Positions 1 through 9,267 of a stretch of 64,000 bases of DNA are shown in pieces; positions within the stretch are counted from its first letter, which is position 1; the number at the start of each line of letters is the position of its first letter. Location of the stretch: the NCBI GenBank assembly GCA_030374805.1, contig JARGSG010000001.1:124001-188000 (forward strand), written 5' to 3'. A model generated the notes under the pieces. It searched no databases and was not told where the DNA came from. It worked only from the letters and a program-made list of their open reading frames with translations. A program made the position numbers and the translations under genes. Source of the DNA: Gracilaria gracilis (lineage: Eukaryota > Rhodophyta > Florideophyceae > Gracilariales > Gracilariaceae).

Positions 1-776
1 GCTTCTTAACTCAACATCAACATCTTTTTCTCTGCCGTTTTTCAAGATCATTTGCAATAGCAACTTCCATTGACAAAAGCTCTGGGTTTTAACTTGGGTG
101 TCCTTTCAGATAACGATAGCGGCAACATAGACACGAAACTGAGAAATGTTTTAGGTTGTGTTCAGTTGGACGAAGAATCTGCCAGCTGTTGACTTACATC
201 AATATGAAGTTCCCTTACCCTTCCACGCAACTATGTACACGTACAAAGAATTAACGGAGACATTCATGTTTTGATGTGAAGATCAGTGGTAGAAGGAGGC
301 GGTTTAAAAACAAATAGCCGAGCCCCAATTCGTCGAGTCATGCATTTGCGTGTCAAAAACATGTTTATTTCTAGTGATCCGATGCAATAGATATCGTCTC
401 TATATATACCGTTGGTACTTGTATCAAAGAGCTCAGAGGCCTTCACGCTTTCCATACTTGTAATCGACAACAAGACTTTTACAAGATTGAGGTTGGAAGT
501 AAGGTATTGAAACTGGTCTACTGAACATTTCATCAGCCGATGTTGAGGTGCCGGTATGCGAAAGGTGTGTAACTGGAACAACCCCGTGGCGGTATGCCTG
601 TTAATGGCAACCATCATGGTTCATGATGTAGTTGAGACATCAATCGCGGGGATACATCAAGTACGGCCATCTCCCAGATTCGTCACAATTGGTCACGTTG
701 TACTTTCTTATTTTGGGTTTTCCTAATATGGTCCAGATCTTGGCAGAAAATGGCGGAGGAAGCAAATCTGTGCAAG
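1..776. other. Non-coding upstream region, no supported gene
   Basis: I find no open frame here with convincing protein character. The longest candidate (117 codons, minus strand, about 264-617) has no recognisable motif and no supporting context. If the transposon at 779-2986 is mentally removed, this stretch becomes the sequence directly upstream of the TATA box at 2987, so it probably holds the original promoter-proximal elements of the secreted-protein gene at 3113. Confidence 0.5.
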
Positions 777-778
777 TA

Positions 779-791
779 CAGTCAACCCTTG
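779..791 (+). repeat. Left terminal inverted repeat of the pogo-like element
   Basis: CAGTCAACCCTTG is preceded by the target-site TA at 777-778. It matches the complement of 2974-2986 at all 13 positions. Confidence 0.92.
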
Positions 792-1277
792 ATAAAAGGT
801 TTTTGCACAACAAGGATATCGCTATAGAAGAATACTATCTTCTCTCACGTTCTTGGAACTGTCGTTTGAGCAGCCGTACATAACATATCCATGAATACGG
901 ATAACTGGATGCACAGCAACAGGCAAAAGCGCCGTGGCCCCTAAAACAAAGCCGTGGGAACATTTAGGTTTACTCTTTATAAGCATCAACACTTGATTGT
1001 CAGGAAACAGAGTCAAGGTGAACGACTCTCTTATCTTTACTGACCGTTCAGGCAATCATCTGAAACCTCTTACGTTCCTTTGTTACCGTTGCCACTGTGA
1101 AGTCTAAAACGTTACGTTCTAAAACAAAGTACTGTAACGTCATTTAAGTACCGTTTTAACAGACAAACTATCTGCTAAATGTAAACTGAACACCACATAA
1201 GCATCATCTTTTGCGTGCCTTCAGCGTTAAGCCTGACTCAATCCGAGTTGCTTGATCCCTTTTACACGGCAACCACG

Positions 1278-2873
1278 ATGCCGGCCAGAGTTCAACTCAC
1301 GCTCTGGCAAAAGAAAGCCATATTGGACGAGCAAAGACGCCGAATAACGGAATGCCTGACAACTGACCAGCGCAGTCTGGCCGAATGGGCCCACAAAGCA
1401 CTCAAACTCTCCGCTTGCCCAGGTCAAGCTACAATTTCACGTATTCTTGCTACCGGTGTGAAAATTACATGCGTGCGCGATCAAGTACGGCAACGTGCTG
1501 CAGCATTCCCGAACTTTGAAGATGCACTTTTGGAATGGGTAACCGCCCAATTTGCCGCCAGGAGGGCTGTTAATGGGCCGATGATAATTGAAGCCGGCAG
1601 AAGACTGATGAATTGCATGAATGCTACACTTGACTCAAACTCAAAGATCACGTTAACGTTAAGCAATGGCTGGTTATACAACTTTCAAAGAAGGAAAGGA
1701 TTAAAATCCTTACAGTCTCACGGGGAGAGCGGAGATGCTGATGAAGAAGAAATTGCTTCAAGGCTTCCTCAGTTGAGAGAATTGGTCAAGTCGTTCGCTG
1801 TAGAGGACAGGTTCAATGCAGATGAATTTGGTCTTTTCTATCGAATGGCACCCGACCGTACTATCGCTACTGCTCGTCTTCCTGGTAGAAAGAAGCAAAA
1901 AGTTCGGCTCACATTCTTGGCATGTGCAAACGCTGATGGATCGGAACGTTTCCCTCTACTTATTATTGGCAATGCAAAGAAACCTCGCTGCTTTTCGAAT
2001 AACAGTGGCCAGGAACTGGGGTTTGATTACCACAATAACAAAAAGGCATGGATGAACACTGGTATATTCCAAGAGTGGCTGGGAAGGTTTTCTGGCTATA
2101 TTAGACGTTGCTCTCCAGAGCGAAAAGTTCTCTTGCTAATTGACAACGCAAGCTGTCACGGTAGCGATGAGAGTTTGATCAGGTACTACAACGTGAGGGT
2201 AGCATTTTTGCCTCCTCGAACAACATCTCGATTGCAGCCTCTAGACGCTGGAATAACTGCGGCACTTAAGAAGCGTTATAGACGCTTCCAATATGAGCGT
2301 GTGGTCGAAAACGCTGACACAGAGAGTACTGATATCTACTACATTGACCAACTTAGTGCGATGAAGGCCATGAGATCTCTATGGAAAGACATTCCCAACA
2401 AAGTGTTTTATAATTGTTGGTTGCATACGAAGTTAATGGACGGTCCGCAGTACAACAAGAGATGTCGTGGAGAAGAACATGACGTTGACGAAAGTTTATT
2501 GAGCGTTGTGAACCAACTAATTCCGGAGAGTCAACACCGACGGATTGAAATTTCTTCTTTACTAAATTTGGATAACGAGGATGACTGTATTGCAGATGTT
2601 TCACTTGAGGAGATTGCTGCATCTCATGTTCCAGATGAAATTGTAGAAAAGACTGCGCAGAATTCTGACAATGAAGAGCAATCTCCTTTGCAGCTACTGT
2701 CAGTGAAGGAAAAGTTGAGAGCGGTAACTATTACCAAATGGATGATGGAAGATCAAGGAGTAGTTTCGGGGGAAACGTTGGCTGACTTACGTACGCTATA
2801 TCGCTTGTTGAAGCGCGATACAATTTCACGCATGCGTCAGAGTCGTTTGACGTCTTTCTTCGCGGCAGAGTAA
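1278..2873 (+). CDS. pogo/Tigger-family DDE transposase (531 aa)
   Basis: This is the cut-and-paste transposase of the surrounding element. The frame is open from 1215, but the codon there is GTG; the first ATG is at 1278, giving MPARVQLTLWQKK. Residues of about 10-130 form a helix-turn-helix/CENP-B-like DNA-binding region (for example the QATISRIL segment). The DDE_1 catalytic core follows: first Asp in FNADEFGLFY, second Asp in LLLIDNASCHG, third Asp in LQPLDAG, so the family's DDD-type triad appears complete. The acidic C-terminal part resembles tails of Tigger/jerky relatives. The length is normal for the family and there are no internal stops. It is the only gene in the element and was probably acquired with it. 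Confidence 0.92.
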   Translation: MPARVQLTLWQKKAILDEQRRRITECLTTDQRSLAEWAHKALKLSACPGQATISRILATGVKITCVRDQVRQRAAAFPNFEDALLEWVTAQFAARRAVNGPMIIEAGRRLMNCMNATLDSNSKITLTLSNGWLYNFQRRKGLKSLQSHGESGDADEEEIASRLPQLRELVKSFAVEDRFNADEFGLFYRMAPDRTIATARLPGRKKQKVRLTFLACANADGSERFPLLIIGNAKKPRCFSNNSGQELGFDYHNNKKAWMNTGIFQEWLGRFSGYIRRCSPERKVLLLIDNASCHGSDESLIRYYNVRVAFLPPRTTSRLQPLDAGITAALKKRYRRFQYERVVENADTESTDIYYIDQLSAMKAMRSLWKDIPNKVFYNCWLHTKLMDGPQYNKRCRGEEHDVDESLLSVVNQLIPESQHRRIEISSLLNLDNEDDCIADVSLEEIAASHVPDEIVEKTAQNSDNEEQSPLQLLSVKEKLRAVTITKWMMEDQGVVSGETLADLRTLYRLLKRDTISRMRQSRLTSFFAAE

Positions 2874-2973
2874 AATCAGGACTTCCTTGTTACAGATCGC
2901 AAATGTCTACCTTGTTACTATCCTTGACACCGTACAAGGATTTCAATTAGTCAAACGCTCCGCATGCCAGTAA

Positions 2974-2986
2974 CAAGGGTTGACTG
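2974..2986 (-). repeat. Right terminal inverted repeat of the pogo-like element
   Basis: CAAGGGTTGACTG is the exact inverse of the left end. It is followed by the target-site TA at 2987-2988, which is also the first TA of the adjoining TATA box. Confidence 0.92.
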
Positions 2987-2996
2987 TATATAAAAG
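2987..2996 (+). promoter_or_regulatory. TATA box of the secreted-protein gene
   Basis: TATATAAAAG lies 117 bp before the ATG at 3113. Its first TA doubles as the right target-site duplication of the pogo-like insertion. The left flank also ends in TA, so the pre-insertion sequence would have read GTATATAAAAG and the box survives intact. The function is inferred from sequence and position. Confidence 0.6.
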
Positions 2997-3112
2997 CTGC
3001 AACTTCAGTCGCTCGCTGACCTCGGGACGCCAGCATCCGTAGCATCAACATCAACACAACTGCAGCTCCGAACCCGACTCTGCCACCTCTTCCGGCATAT
3101 ACGGGCATCAAC

Positions 3113-3955
3113 ATGATTTGCAACCGACGTACTTCTCACGTTTGTGTACTGCTGGCTTTTGCGTTTTACGGCGTTCGCACACAAGCGGCTTCGGTGTTCA
3201 CGGAAAAACTGTGCACGCCGTCAAAGTGCCCAAACTCAGCCATTCCACCCACGGACGACTATCGCTCACTTGGCAACAAGGTTTCAGGCGGTTTCAAGGG
3301 ATACGTAGACACATGGGCAAGTAACGGAGCGTCGACGTTCACAACCGATATGATGGTCACGGCTTCTCAAGCATGGCCTCGAATCTCGGAAGGAACCACA
3401 ACTCAGCAACACACACCGGGGTACCCAATCTCAGTTGGTGACTATCTCCGTCTTCAGGGAGGTAGGTATATTTCATACAGCGGTTGGTGGGCAAAAAGAA
3501 CAAATGGACCTAATGCTGGGAGGTCTCCGCGTGGAGCGAGGTACAATGGGGCTTACATCTGGCTGAATAAGAAAGACAACTTCAGGGCAGATGGAAAATC
3601 GCCGATTTGGCCGTACACAATTGAAATCAACGTGTGGAATAGACATGACAATGGAATTCGGTCAGGGGCAAAGAGGACTTCAGATTATCAAGATGGAAAC
3701 AGACGGTATGAAGTTTGGGGGCATGATGTGGTGGACGGTGCGGGCAATAAGTTTTATGCGTACTACGTGATTCTACAAGACAAAATAATGACTGATATGG
3801 TGATCAACGTGAAGGCTCTTCTACGTCACCTTCGCAACACCACAGATAAGCTGAAGAATGGGCATATGTTGGTAGAAATCTGTGTAGCGGCGGAAGGACA
3901 TGCCGGAGCAGATGGCAAGTTCGGGGCGGATATTCGCACGATGGGACGCCCTTGA
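3113..3955 (+). CDS. Secreted protein of unknown family (280 aa)
   Basis: The ATG at 3113 opens a typical signal peptide: basic MICNRR, a hydrophobic core (VCVLLAFAFYGV), then cleavage probably near TQA or AAS. A Cys pair (CTPSKC) lies near the mature N-terminus. The remainder is rich in Trp, Tyr and Gly with alternating beta-strand-like segments (YISYSGWWAKR, YTIEINVWNRHDN, YAYYVILQD). That pattern is loosely reminiscent of jelly-roll glycosidases such as GH11/GH12, where a strand with a catalytic Glu reads like YEIMIW. This is only a resemblance, and an extracellular enzyme or wall-binding protein is a guess. It is intronless and preceded by a good TATA box at 2987. The pogo-like transposon lies directly upstream and may alter its expression. 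Confidence 0.75.
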   Translation: MICNRRTSHVCVLLAFAFYGVRTQAASVFTEKLCTPSKCPNSAIPPTDDYRSLGNKVSGGFKGYVDTWASNGASTFTTDMMVTASQAWPRISEGTTTQQHTPGYPISVGDYLRLQGGRYISYSGWWAKRTNGPNAGRSPRGARYNGAYIWLNKKDNFRADGKSPIWPYTIEINVWNRHDNGIRSGAKRTSDYQDGNRRYEVWGHDVVDGAGNKFYAYYVILQDKIMTDMVINVKALLRHLRNTTDKLKNGHMLVEICVAAEGHAGADGKFGADIRTMGRP

Positions 3956-3995
3956 GCTGATGGCTACAAACTGATTGGGCGGTCGATGACGTATC

Positions 3996-4429
3996 TCAGA
4001 TTGACTCGCAATTGATTTCGCTAGCTGCGTTGTGATTGCTGAAAACGTAAACAGTTCTCACTCCGCCAAAGCACACATACATCAAGGCCCCGAAGAGTAA
4101 CGCCACCATCAACGCGCGCGTGTGGCGCGCCGCAACGGCGGGCCATGTTCGCAACGGGCCAACGCGCACGATATCGCTCTCCCAGTTGAGCACGTCTCCG
4201 CGACGGCCAACTTGAGCACGGCGAGAAGAAAGAGGGAGCGACGAGCGACAGCTCAACTCTCACGTGCGAAAGCGATGATGATCAAGATGATTGGGATGGC
4301 GCCGACAGTCCAAAAAATCCAGCAACGCTTTGTGCAACGTGCAGCTGCTGGACTCCAGCGGCGCAACGCGCGGCGCATACCTTCATCTCTCGTGCATCTC
4401 CGCCACGGCAGCAGTCTGCAAGGGCACAT
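3996..4429 (-). CDS. Candidate small two-TM membrane protein, two exons (126 aa)
   Basis: I assembled this from two short frames. Exon 1 is 4429-4264 (ATG at 4429) and ends in a hydrophobic segment (IFWTVGAIPIILIIIAFA). The intron is 4263-4211 (53 nt), starting GTGAGA and ending in a pyrimidine-rich stretch then AAG. Exon 2 is 4210-3996 with a second hydrophobic segment (LMVALLFGALMYVCFGG). The splice joins phase 1 to phase 1 and gives exactly 127 codons. The N-terminus is basic with Arg, Ala and Ser, so a mitochondrial or ER location is possible. I recognise no family. The weak points are the unusually short intron and its AAG acceptor; other introns in the window end in TAG or CAG. It is convergent with the secreted-protein gene, whose stop lies about 40 bp away. 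Confidence 0.45.
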
Positions 4430-4639
4430 CGACTCCGCTGACGAAAAGGTGACGATCGCTCACAGCCGTGTTTAATCCACCACGCAATAATAAACGGCGG
4501 CGGCGACATCTTCTACTAGAGATACTACCGCGTCCCTACAGGACAAGCTTCGCGTTCCAACAAGCCCCACAACGTGAAATGAAAAAAGGTTACAGAAAAG
4601 AATAACTACACACACCCACAATGATCCAAGCCCTCAGCC

Positions 4640-5524
4640 CTACGCACGCAACAGCGGTACACTTTCTACCTGTGATGCGCGCCGCACACCGACCGAGGAG
4701 AGTAGCTTGGCCACAAGATCGGCACCCCACCTCCAAATGCGCTCGAAAATGCTCGTGACAGTCTCAAACGCCCAAGACACAAGGCCAGCACGCTTGCGGT
4801 CGTGTACAATCATGTTAGTATCGTCCTCCGCGACGGCGCTATCACACTCATCGTGCACTCGGATGGCAGTGTGTGAAGCACCAGCCGCGCTCACACAAGT
4901 GTCACTTCTCAGCGTGTCGCCAGTATCGATGCTGGAATAACTCTGCGGAGACATGGCGGCCGCTCCTCTCTTGGCGACTGTGGCGGCTTGCTGTTCCAGT
5001 TGACGCTCAAGTGAACTGATGACCATGCGTTCCGCGTCCAACTTATCCTTCCCTTCCACAACGTGTTTCTCCAGAGCGTCGCATCGTTGTGCCACACTTT
5101 GGTGCAGCTGTGTCAATCTGTGGCACTCACTGTTCGCGCCGCCCAATTCATCGCTCACAGAGACCACACGCTGCGTCAACTGATCGACGGTGGTCTGCAA
5201 GCGCTCACAATTAAGCTTGAGTTGATCGCGTTCAGCCTCCAAAGCATCCCTGTGCGCGCTCAACTGCTCAATGGAGCCGTCCACCGATTTCCTTCCCCTC
5301 TGCGCCGTCTGCAGCGCCTGCTGCGCGACGGTCTTAGCGGCGACGGCGTCGGCCGCAACCGCCTCGGAGGCCCTCAACCTAGCGATAAGCTTGGCATTCA
5401 ACGCGCGCAAGCTGTCCTCAAGCGGCGAGGCGGCGTCGCCGTCAGGCTGGCCGTTGGCGAAGGCGCGCTGCTGCTGCGCCTGCTGGGCACGTCGCGCACG
5501 CGCAGCCTTAGTGGACGAAGTCAT
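4640..5524 (-). CDS. Coiled-coil protein with hydrophobic C-terminal segment (294 aa)
   Basis: The open frame extends upstream of 5524, but that part is arginine/cysteine-rich and reads like promoter; the ATG at 5524 (MTSSTKAARARR) is the sensible start. Residues of about 45-205 form a long heptad-rich coiled coil (for example LKLNCERLQTTVDQLTQRV). An acidic, Ser-rich linker follows. The C-terminus (VSWAFETVTSIFERIWRWGA) is hydrophobic or amphipathic, suggesting membrane attachment of a tether- or golgin-like protein. No family is recognised. It is divergently transcribed from the gene at 6034 across a 509-bp spacer. Confidence 0.7.
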   Translation of the reverse strand: MTSSTKAARARRAQQAQQQRAFANGQPDGDAASPLEDSLRALNAKLIARLRASEAVAADAVAAKTVAQQALQTAQRGRKSVDGSIEQLSAHRDALEAERDQLKLNCERLQTTVDQLTQRVVSVSDELGGANSECHRLTQLHQSVAQRCDALEKHVVEGKDKLDAERMVISSLERQLEQQAATVAKRGAAAMSPQSYSSIDTGDTLRSDTCVSAAGASHTAIRVHDECDSAVAEDDTNMIVHDRKRAGLVSWAFETVTSIFERIWRWGADLVAKLLSSVGVRRASQVESVPLLRA

Positions 5525-6033
5525 AGTGTGCGCCAAGCCGGTCTCAGCAACACACTCGCGACAGAGATGCCCGGGCGCGCGGGGCGCGCAGCCGCAGAGC
5601 GGCGCCTTTTCAAGCGCCGCTCGCGTGCAAAAGCGCGCGCGCCTGTCGCTGCATGCGACACGCACACACAGCGTCGCCAAGCGTGTGATTACGCTTGGCA
5701 CCGCTGCCAGCGCTAGCGGCACACCAGCCGCGCTTTGCACACACATGGCACACGTGGTACCGTGGTACTACGGCACACGTGTATACGCGTCAACACGCGT
5801 GTCTCGCGAGACGTGGCGCACCACCACCGCCACCACCACCTCGCGAGGTTGGCAGAAACCGGCTGTTAGGGCACACGCTGAACTTTCGGTGTGCACTGGA
5901 CGCGTAGATACGCCTATGTGATAGATAAGCACTCCCAACTGTGTAACAGGCGTGAAGGCGGCGTCTTCGCCCCCCCCGCCACCGTTGACCTTTCCGTCTT
6001 GCGCCTTCTTCCTTTCGTCCAAACTACAGCATC
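5525..6033. promoter_or_regulatory. Divergent intergenic/promoter region
   Basis: This spacer separates the start codons of the minus-strand coiled-coil gene and the plus-strand gene at 6034, so both promoters must lie in it. It is rich in ACACGTG/ACGCGT-type motifs around 5750-5810. A run of eight C at 5970-5977 lies about 57 bp before the ATG at 6034. No clear TATA box is seen. Confidence 0.5.
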
Positions 6034-6969
6034 ATGCCCTCCAAAATCCGCCATAGCGCGTTGGTCAACGCGCTTCCCATCGACTACCGCCACGGTAAAA
6101 CCTTCTCCTTACCTTCGTCGTCACGTGCCACCCCGGATGATTGGTCCTCCATGGCCGCGTACGCCACCGGGCTTATAGCCGGTCGCTACTCTGTGGCCAC
6201 CGCCTTGGGAAAGTCGCCGGAGAAGGACCCGGCCTCCTTGTCCGAGGCCGCCGACCGACTACTCACTTCCCGCGAGGCTTCCATGTTCCTCGCGTGGAAA
6301 AAAGACCCCAAGTCTGCGCTTCCGTCCCCCGACTGGCGTCGACTCAGGACCTCTATCACCGGCTCTCCGGCTGCCAGGCGCCGTTGGGAGCAGTTTGTAC
6401 CGGCCTTGCAGCTCTTGTATGGAGACCGTGACGTCAAGCTGTCCGCAGAGCATTGCAAGGGATGGGCCGACAAGTACGTCGATGCTATGCCGTTGCTGGT
6501 GGCTGCCAGGAAGATGCATCGCGCCAGGTTCTACGCCCGCTGTGTAGGCTCGTCTGCGTCCGCAAAGCTGGATTATCTGGAACTGCTCGCATGCCGCAAG
6601 CTCATGAGTGAAATAGGCGCGCAGCGTGTCAAGACCAGCAGTCGTATGAAGCAGCTTAACAAGTACGCGGCTGACAAGGAAGAGGAGTTGCTGCGTCGAA
6701 TCTCAAAGCTCAACATAACTGACGCGCCTTCCAGTCGAGATTCTGCTATGAAGACGTCAGAAGCAAGGGATGCTGCGTATTCCAAGCTTACCAAGACTCG
6801 CACGCAGCGCATTAGTGACGCCGCTATGGTCAAAAAGCAGAATATCGAGTTGACTTCGCTGGAAACCGCGCTTCGCGTTCGCATCCAAGCGTTGGAGGAG
6901 CGTTTGGAATCATCTCGTCGGTCTGCCCCGTCCAGTTCGGGAAGGACTCGGTCTCGATCTCGTCGATGA
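6034..6969 (+). CDS. Unknown helical protein with basic RS-like tail (311 aa)
   Basis: The start ATG at 6034 follows the pattern CATCATG also seen at 12259. Residues 1-180 look globular and Trp-containing, with a helical region (ADKYVDAMPLLVAARKMHRA). Residues of about 185-290 are a predicted coiled coil with many Lys, Glu and Arg. The C-terminus is Ser/Arg-rich (RRSAPSSSGRTRSRSRR), which could be a nuclear or RNA-binding tail. I recognise no family. Its partner across the divergent promoter is another coiled-coil protein, so the two may be co-regulated, but that is inference. Confidence 0.7.
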   Translation: MPSKIRHSALVNALPIDYRHGKTFSLPSSSRATPDDWSSMAAYATGLIAGRYSVATALGKSPEKDPASLSEAADRLLTSREASMFLAWKKDPKSALPSPDWRRLRTSITGSPAARRRWEQFVPALQLLYGDRDVKLSAEHCKGWADKYVDAMPLLVAARKMHRARFYARCVGSSASAKLDYLELLACRKLMSEIGAQRVKTSSRMKQLNKYAADKEEELLRRISKLNITDAPSSRDSAMKTSEARDAAYSKLTKTRTQRISDAAMVKKQNIELTSLETALRVRIQALEERLESSRRSAPSSSGRTRSRSRR

Positions 6970-7565
6970 GTGTTGAGATTGTCGTAGCAACAAGAGCTTG
7001 AGCTTTGCGTGATGCGCTTACGTTAACATACGTGTGCGATACCACGTGATGATTTGTTTTTTTTAGTTGTTTGCTTCGTGTGTAGATAGAGAAGAATGCG
7101 TTGTTGTAGCGTCACGAAGTACATCGCTGTGCCTACACCTCAACTCCTTCTGTAGGCCCTACAGAAGCACTTGCGGCTCCTACAGGGGTATCTATGGGAA
7201 GCTTTTTTAGTAAGTTACCGCACCGTTCCCACGGCGACGGTCATTGAAGCTTGTAAGGTTAGATACGATCTCACAACACGGTCCGCATCCTTTGCTTGCT
7301 TGTAACCTTAGTAATAAAACACGCTGTAAAGCAGAAAATCAACAAGAATGGTCTGCCAAGGCGAGGCTTTGCCAATCAATTTGGATAAACCTCCGACCTC
7401 CTCAGGCTCAGGCTGTAATCTTAGTGAATCGGAACGTTGCTGATTCCCGTAGATACAAGTTCTTTTTATCCCACGGGCACAGCGGGGAATGGAGCTCGGG
7501 ATGAGGAACCTTTGTACACAAAACTCTTTGTAATGTATGTACTAAGCATAATGCCTCCTAATTCT
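6970..7565. other. Convergent intergenic spacer
   Basis: This lies between the 3' ends of the plus-strand gene at 6034 and the minus-strand gene at 7566. It contains T-rich sequence after 7050 and two short frames without protein character. I see no gene. Confidence 0.5.
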
Positions 7566-9008
7566 TTACAACGCGTATACAGAATGACAGAAAATGAGTT
7601 GCTGTTGATCCGCAACCATAGTGCGGATCACGCTGCGCATCGGACGTTCATCTAGGTACGGCGCGCGTCGACACAACCGTTGCAACGCCTGCTCCAAGCG
7701 CTGTACGTCGTCTCGCTCAGCCGTGCCGCTGCACGGCCAAATGGGCTGCGCAGATAACGAAGCGGCCGGACCGCAGCTGGAAAAGTTCCTGCATCGCAAC
7801 TCACTCACCTGCAATTCTCTAAGCTCGGTGCAGTACTGCGCGCAGAGGTGGAACAATTGTACAAGTCTTTTGGACGGCACACAGCCCTGCATTGAGATGG
7901 GAACGCTCAATGTGTGTAGCTGCGTTGCCAGCGAGCTTAAAAGCTGTTGTAGACTCTCCAAGCTGATGAGAACGTGCACCAGAACTAGATGGTTGAGATT
8001 CGGCAGAGAACAGATGGTTGAACAGAGCGAAGCGGGCATTGTATGCATCCTCATTTTGGGCACGAATGGATCATGCCATACCAATGTGAGGCGATGAAGA
8101 GATTTGGGTAGAATCAACGGCTCATTTCGTAGCACAACGGTGTCAAGCTGTCGCAACGCACCATACTGAACATTGGCACACATTTGCAAATGAGAGGCAG
8201 CAACCAGGCGATTCGAAAGCGTACCAGCACCACGACTGACCGAAACATTGAGCCAAGGCACATGGCGAAAGCCATGCAAAGCAACGCTTTCCATAGCCAA
8301 CAGAACGGGCACCAACTGCACCGGCAGCATGTACATGGATGAAGTGGTGCGCAGCACCAAATGGCAGAGCTTCGGAAAGGCTCTGAGCGCGTTGACCAAT
8401 TCGTGAGCGGTCAAATCGTCCACAAAAATATCCAACGTCTCCAAGCGAGGCACTGCTGCGGCAACGCGCTCAAGCAAGCGCACCTGCCACGCATGGCCAT
8501 TGCCAAAGCGACTGGTCGCGAACGCATGCTGCATCTCCGCCAAATGCGCCGTGCGCGAATCAATCCTCAGCGCGCGCAAGCGCTTCAAAGAAGCGAGCGT
8601 GCTCACAAACAGCGCGCTGAGCGCGGTGGAAAACGACGTGACAAACAGCGATTGCACGCACGGCGCCGCGTGCAGCGCGGCCAAAAACGGCGGCGAAAGC
8701 GGCATACGCACGGTGATCAAGCGCGGCGCACGCAGCAAGTGGCGGAAGGCGACCACATGACGCGGAGATCCGAAGGTGAGCAACTCGAGCGTGCGCAGCG
8801 AGTCGCGTAGCACGCACGCCCAACGCGACGCATCGCTCTCGAAGCGCAGCGTGAGCGAGTGCGCCAGCGCATGCGCCACGACGTGGCGCAGATAGGGCGA
8901 CGCCTGCGCCAGCGCCAGCGCGGCGGCCGTCATGTCCGTGTGCGGCGCGCGCGCGCAAAGCATGTGCACGACGCGCAGCAGCACGTCGTACGGGAGGCGG
9001 TGAAGCAT
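7566..9008 (-). CDS. F-box/leucine-rich-repeat-like protein (480 aa)
   Basis: The ATG at 9008 begins MLHRLPYDVLLRVVHML, which fits the start of an F-box (LP-x-D-V-L pattern). After about residue 55 the protein becomes an irregular series of Leu-rich units (LRALRID, LETLDIFVDDL, LCHLVLRTT, LHRLTLVW, LNHLVLVHVL, LHTLSVPI) of roughly 25-30 residues, typical of an LRR solenoid. In known F-box/LRR proteins the F-box binds Skp1 in an SCF ubiquitin ligase and the LRRs choose the substrate. The repeats are degenerate, so the assignment is by pattern only. It is intronless, and its start lies 258 bp downstream of the stop of the DGAT1 gene on the same strand. Confidence 0.65.
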   Translation of the reverse strand: MLHRLPYDVLLRVVHMLCARAPHTDMTAAALALAQASPYLRHVVAHALAHSLTLRFESDASRWACVLRDSLRTLELLTFGSPRHVVAFRHLLRAPRLITVRMPLSPPFLAALHAAPCVQSLFVTSFSTALSALFVSTLASLKRLRALRIDSRTAHLAEMQHAFATSRFGNGHAWQVRLLERVAAAVPRLETLDIFVDDLTAHELVNALRAFPKLCHLVLRTTSSMYMLPVQLVPVLLAMESVALHGFRHVPWLNVSVSRGAGTLSNRLVAASHLQMCANVQYGALRQLDTVVLRNEPLILPKSLHRLTLVWHDPFVPKMRMHTMPASLCSTICSLPNLNHLVLVHVLISLESLQQLLSSLATQLHTLSVPISMQGCVPSKRLVQLFHLCAQYCTELRELQVSELRCRNFSSCGPAASLSAQPIWPCSGTAERDDVQRLEQALQRLCRRAPYLDERPMRSVIRTMVADQQQLIFCHSVYAL

Positions 9009-9267
9009 TCGGCAGCTCGAGCACCTCGAGCAGAGGTGCGGACGAACGTGGCGTGGGCCGTGGCGGCGGCGAGGAGCACAACACGACGGAGGGCGACGGA
9101 TGCGACGGTGAGTAGATACAACGGTACAGCCATGGGTTAATAAAAGCTAGCGTTACCCCTGGTAAATTACCCGCGGCGGAAGCGCGGAGCGCAGCTTCTT
9201 ACAGGCGGGCGCGCAGTTTTACTGTACAAAAAGCCACTGAACTTCACTTCGAGTCTCTGCCTGATGC

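Larger units (their letters stand above)
779..2986 (+). mobile_element. Intact pogo/Tigger-like DNA transposon
   Basis: The element is 2208 bp. It has perfect 13-bp terminal inverted repeats (CAGTCAACCCTTG at 779-791 and its complement at 2974-2986) and is flanked by a TA dinucleotide on both sides (777-778 and 2987-2988). A TA target duplication and ends beginning CAG are typical of the pogo branch of Tc1/mariner. Short CAAGGATA-like motifs recur just inside both ends and could be transposase binding sites. It holds one long uninterrupted transposase frame. Perfect ends plus an open frame suggest a recent, possibly still autonomous insertion. Confidence 0.9.

Noticed and set aside
264-617. 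117-codon minus-strand frame
   Set aside because: No motif, no supporting context; expected by chance in this composition.
5063-5921. Two plus-strand frames of about 217 codons opposite the coiled-coil gene
   Set aside because: They mirror the heptad codon pattern of the real minus-strand gene and run into its promoter.
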